This document shows positions 27,037 through 28,469 of a stretch of DNA of 28,469 nucleotides, piece by piece. Location: positions 1 to 28,469 of the forward strand of contig JBLMZH010000025.1 of the NCBI GenBank assembly GCA_050258715.1, written 5' to 3'. Within the stretch, counting starts at the first letter, position 1, and each line of letters begins with the position of its first letter. Source of the DNA: JBLMZH01 sp050258715. Lineage in GTDB: Bacteria; Patescibacteriota; Doudnabacteria; UBA920; O2-02-FULL-48-8. The notes beneath the pieces were generated by a model. That model saw only the letters and a list, made by a program, of their open reading frames with translations. It had not been told where the DNA came from and did no database searches. The translations under genes and the position numbers were made by a program.

Positions 27037-28469
27037 ATGAACGACGATAACGATATCAACGTATTTGCCAAGACCAATTTCCGGAATCGGGATGCGGTTT
27101 TCGGCATCAAGCGCGAGGACAGGCGCAAGCATGTCTATGTCATTGGAAAGACCGGCATGGGAAAAACGACCATGTTCGAGAACATGGTCATCCAGGACAT
27201 CGCCAACGGCGAAGGCGTTTGTTTCGTTGATCCTCACGGCGACAGCGCGGAAAAGATTCTGGACTTTGTGCCCTCAAACCGCATCAACGACGTCATCTAC
27301 TTTAATCCGGCTGACACGGAATTTCCCATTGCCTTCAATCCTCTTGAGTCCGTGGATGAAAAATACAAGCACCTGGTGGCCTCGGGTCTTATGGGCGTGT
27401 TTACCAAGATCTGGGCCGGGGTTTGGAGCCCGAGAATGGAATACATTCTCATGAACACCATCCTGGCGCTTTTGGATTCGCCCGGCAACACCATGCTCGG
27501 GATCGCCCGCATGCTGGTCAATAAATCTTTCCGAAAAAAGATCGTGGACAACATCAAGGATCCCGTGGTCAAAACTTTTTGGGTGGATGAGTTCGCCAAC
27601 TATAACGAGAAGTTTCGGACAGAGGCCATTTCGCCGATCCAGAACAAGGTCGGCCAATTTTTGTCGTCAGCAATAATCCGCAACATCGTCGGCCAGACCA
27701 AAAGCACCATTGATCTGCGCGATATCATGGATAATAAGAAAATTCTGATCCTCAATTTGTCCAAAGGCCGCATCGGCGAAGACAGCTCCGCTCTTTTGGG
27801 GGCCATGATCATCACCAAACTGCAGCTGGCGGCCATGAGCCGCGTGGACATCAAAGAAGAAGAGCGCAAAGACTTTTATCTTTATGTCGACGAGTTCCAG
27901 AATTTTGCCACGGTTTCTTTCGCCAACATTCTGTCCGAAGCAAGAAAATATCGGCTTAATCTGATCGTCGCTCACCAGTACATCGGCCAGCTTGTGACCG
28001 ACCGCAATACCGTGGTTAGGGATGCTATTTTCGGCAACGTCGGCACGATCATTGCCTTCAGGGTGGGGGCCGACGACGCCGAATTTTTGGAAAAAGAATT
28101 TGAGCCTACTTACATGATGAACGATTTGGTTAACCTCACTAAGCACCAGATATATTTGAAGCTTTTGATCAACGGCGTTTCGTCTCATCCGTTTTCGGCC
28201 ATGACTTTGCCGCCCATCGGAGCGCCCACTGGAAACGAGCAAAAGGTCATCAATGTTTCCCGCGAGCGTTATGGCACGCCGCGCGATGTCGTTGAACAAA
28301 AAATCACGAAATGGCTGGGCGCGGAATTCTACCAGGACTTGGCCCGGGCGGAAAGCGGCACGGTCAACGAGCAGGATGCGGAAGAGAATTTTCGATTTGC
28401 ATACAAGCCGCAGCCCGAACAGAGACGCGAAGAACCAAGACCGAGGCCGGAAGGACAAAGACCCGCGGC
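27037..28469 (+). CDS. TraG/VirD4/HerA-like ATPase, truncated by right edge
   Basis: The frame opens at the ATG at 27037 and stays open to the end of the window (477 codons), so the C-terminus is missing. Residues about 37-50 'VYVIGKTGMGKTTM' form Walker A, 'VCFVDPHGDSAE' (about 66-77) is the strand typical of conjugative coupling ATPases, and 'FYLYVDEFQNFAT' (about 280-292) is Walker B. 'IVAHQYIGQL' (about 310-319) matches the sensor-like Gln segment of TraG/TraM-recognition domains. No N-terminal membrane span is present; the upstream gene supplies one. The tail is rich in Pro/Glu/Arg. Such hexameric ATPases pump DNA or power pili; which applies here is unknown. Confidence 0.9.
   Translation, partial: MNDDNDINVFAKTNFRNRDAVFGIKREDRRKHVYVIGKTGMGKTTMFENMVIQDIANGEGVCFVDPHGDSAEKILDFVPSNRINDVIYFNPADTEFPIAFNPLESVDEKYKHLVASGLMGVFTKIWAGVWSPRMEYILMNTILALLDSPGNTMLGIARMLVNKSFRKKIVDNIKDPVVKTFWVDEFANYNEKFRTEAISPIQNKVGQFLSSAIIRNIVGQTKSTIDLRDIMDNKKILILNLSKGRIGEDSSALLGAMIITKLQLAAMSRVDIKEEERKDFYLYVDEFQNFATVSFANILSEARKYRLNLIVAHQYIGQLVTDRNTVVRDAIFGNVGTIIAFRVGADDAEFLEKEFEPTYMMNDLVNLTKHQIYLKLLINGVSSHPFSAMTLPPIGAPTGNEQKVINVSRERYGTPRDVVEQKITKWLGAEFYQDLARAESGTVNEQDAEENFRFAYKPQPEQRREEPRPRPEGQRPA

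Noticed and set aside
27667..28458. A 263-codon minus-strand open frame at the right end
   Set aside because: It is antisense to the TraG/HerA-like ATPase, whose Walker motifs are clear. No independent coding signal was seen.
1..28469. CRISPR arrays, rRNA genes, restriction-modification or toxin-antitoxin pairs
   Set aside because: No regularly spaced repeats, rRNA-like segments or paired toxin/antitoxin signatures were found by eye.

Overview
The window looks like a chromosomal segment of an uncultivated bacterium, most likely of the Patescibacteria/CPR type. This is inferred from gene style, not from a marker gene. The supporting signs are compact operons with 1-8 nt overlaps, many starts without a Shine-Dalgarno (SD) sequence, a sigma-region-4/HARE-HTH fusion, a DUF2207 membrane protein, and a membrane protein paired with a TraG/VirD4-like ATPase. 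Several genes end in TGA, so UGA is a stop here and the Gracilibacteria/Absconditabacteria code does not apply.

Layout. 1-4538: a tight operon of an ATP-grasp ligase end, an L-Ala-D/L-Glu-type epimerase, a methyltransferase, a MurL-like PP-loop protein and a PLP aminotransferase-like protein, closed by a terminator. 4615-7437: secA with its own promoter, followed by an in-frame decayed second copy of its C-terminal tail behind two palindromes. 7448-12671: housekeeping and nucleotide-care genes (YjjX, DUF1801, a Nudix-cytidylyltransferase fusion, an ASCH-like protein, DUF2207, DUF488, and a family-4 uracil-DNA glycosylase lacking two Fe-S cysteines). 13276-16622: Ku and three-domain LigD, a complete bacterial NHEJ pair. 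16774-17824: small zinc-ribbon gene, msrB, and an orphan small gene. 17830-19850: an accessory island with an IS1595-type transposase, an AT-rich proteasome-like Ntn-hydrolase gene, an unusual 8/4 tRNA-Ser(GGA), and a candidate small RNA with two perfect complementary blocks to that tRNA. 19934-22078: DedA, a matrixin-like metalloprotease and a VanX-like M15 peptidase. 22173-24429: secD-secF. 24550 to the end: the sigma4/HARE regulator, a membrane protein, and a TraG/HerA-like ATPase that runs off the right edge.

Themes. Protein export is well represented (SecA, SecD, SecF), as are envelope work (DedA, M15, DUF2207, the MurL-like operon) and DNA repair (Ku-LigD, UDG, YjjX, Nudix). Four orphan small genes (8424-8609, 12768-13106, 16774-17019, 17609-17824) share one architecture: strong SD, usually their own promoter and terminator, and no recognisable family. 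Core genes are instead SD-poor, and dedA looks leaderless.

The strongest candidates for something undescribed are the 8/4 tRNA with its adjacent complementary RNA, the proteasome-like protein in the island, and the MurL-like/dipeptide-epimerase operon.
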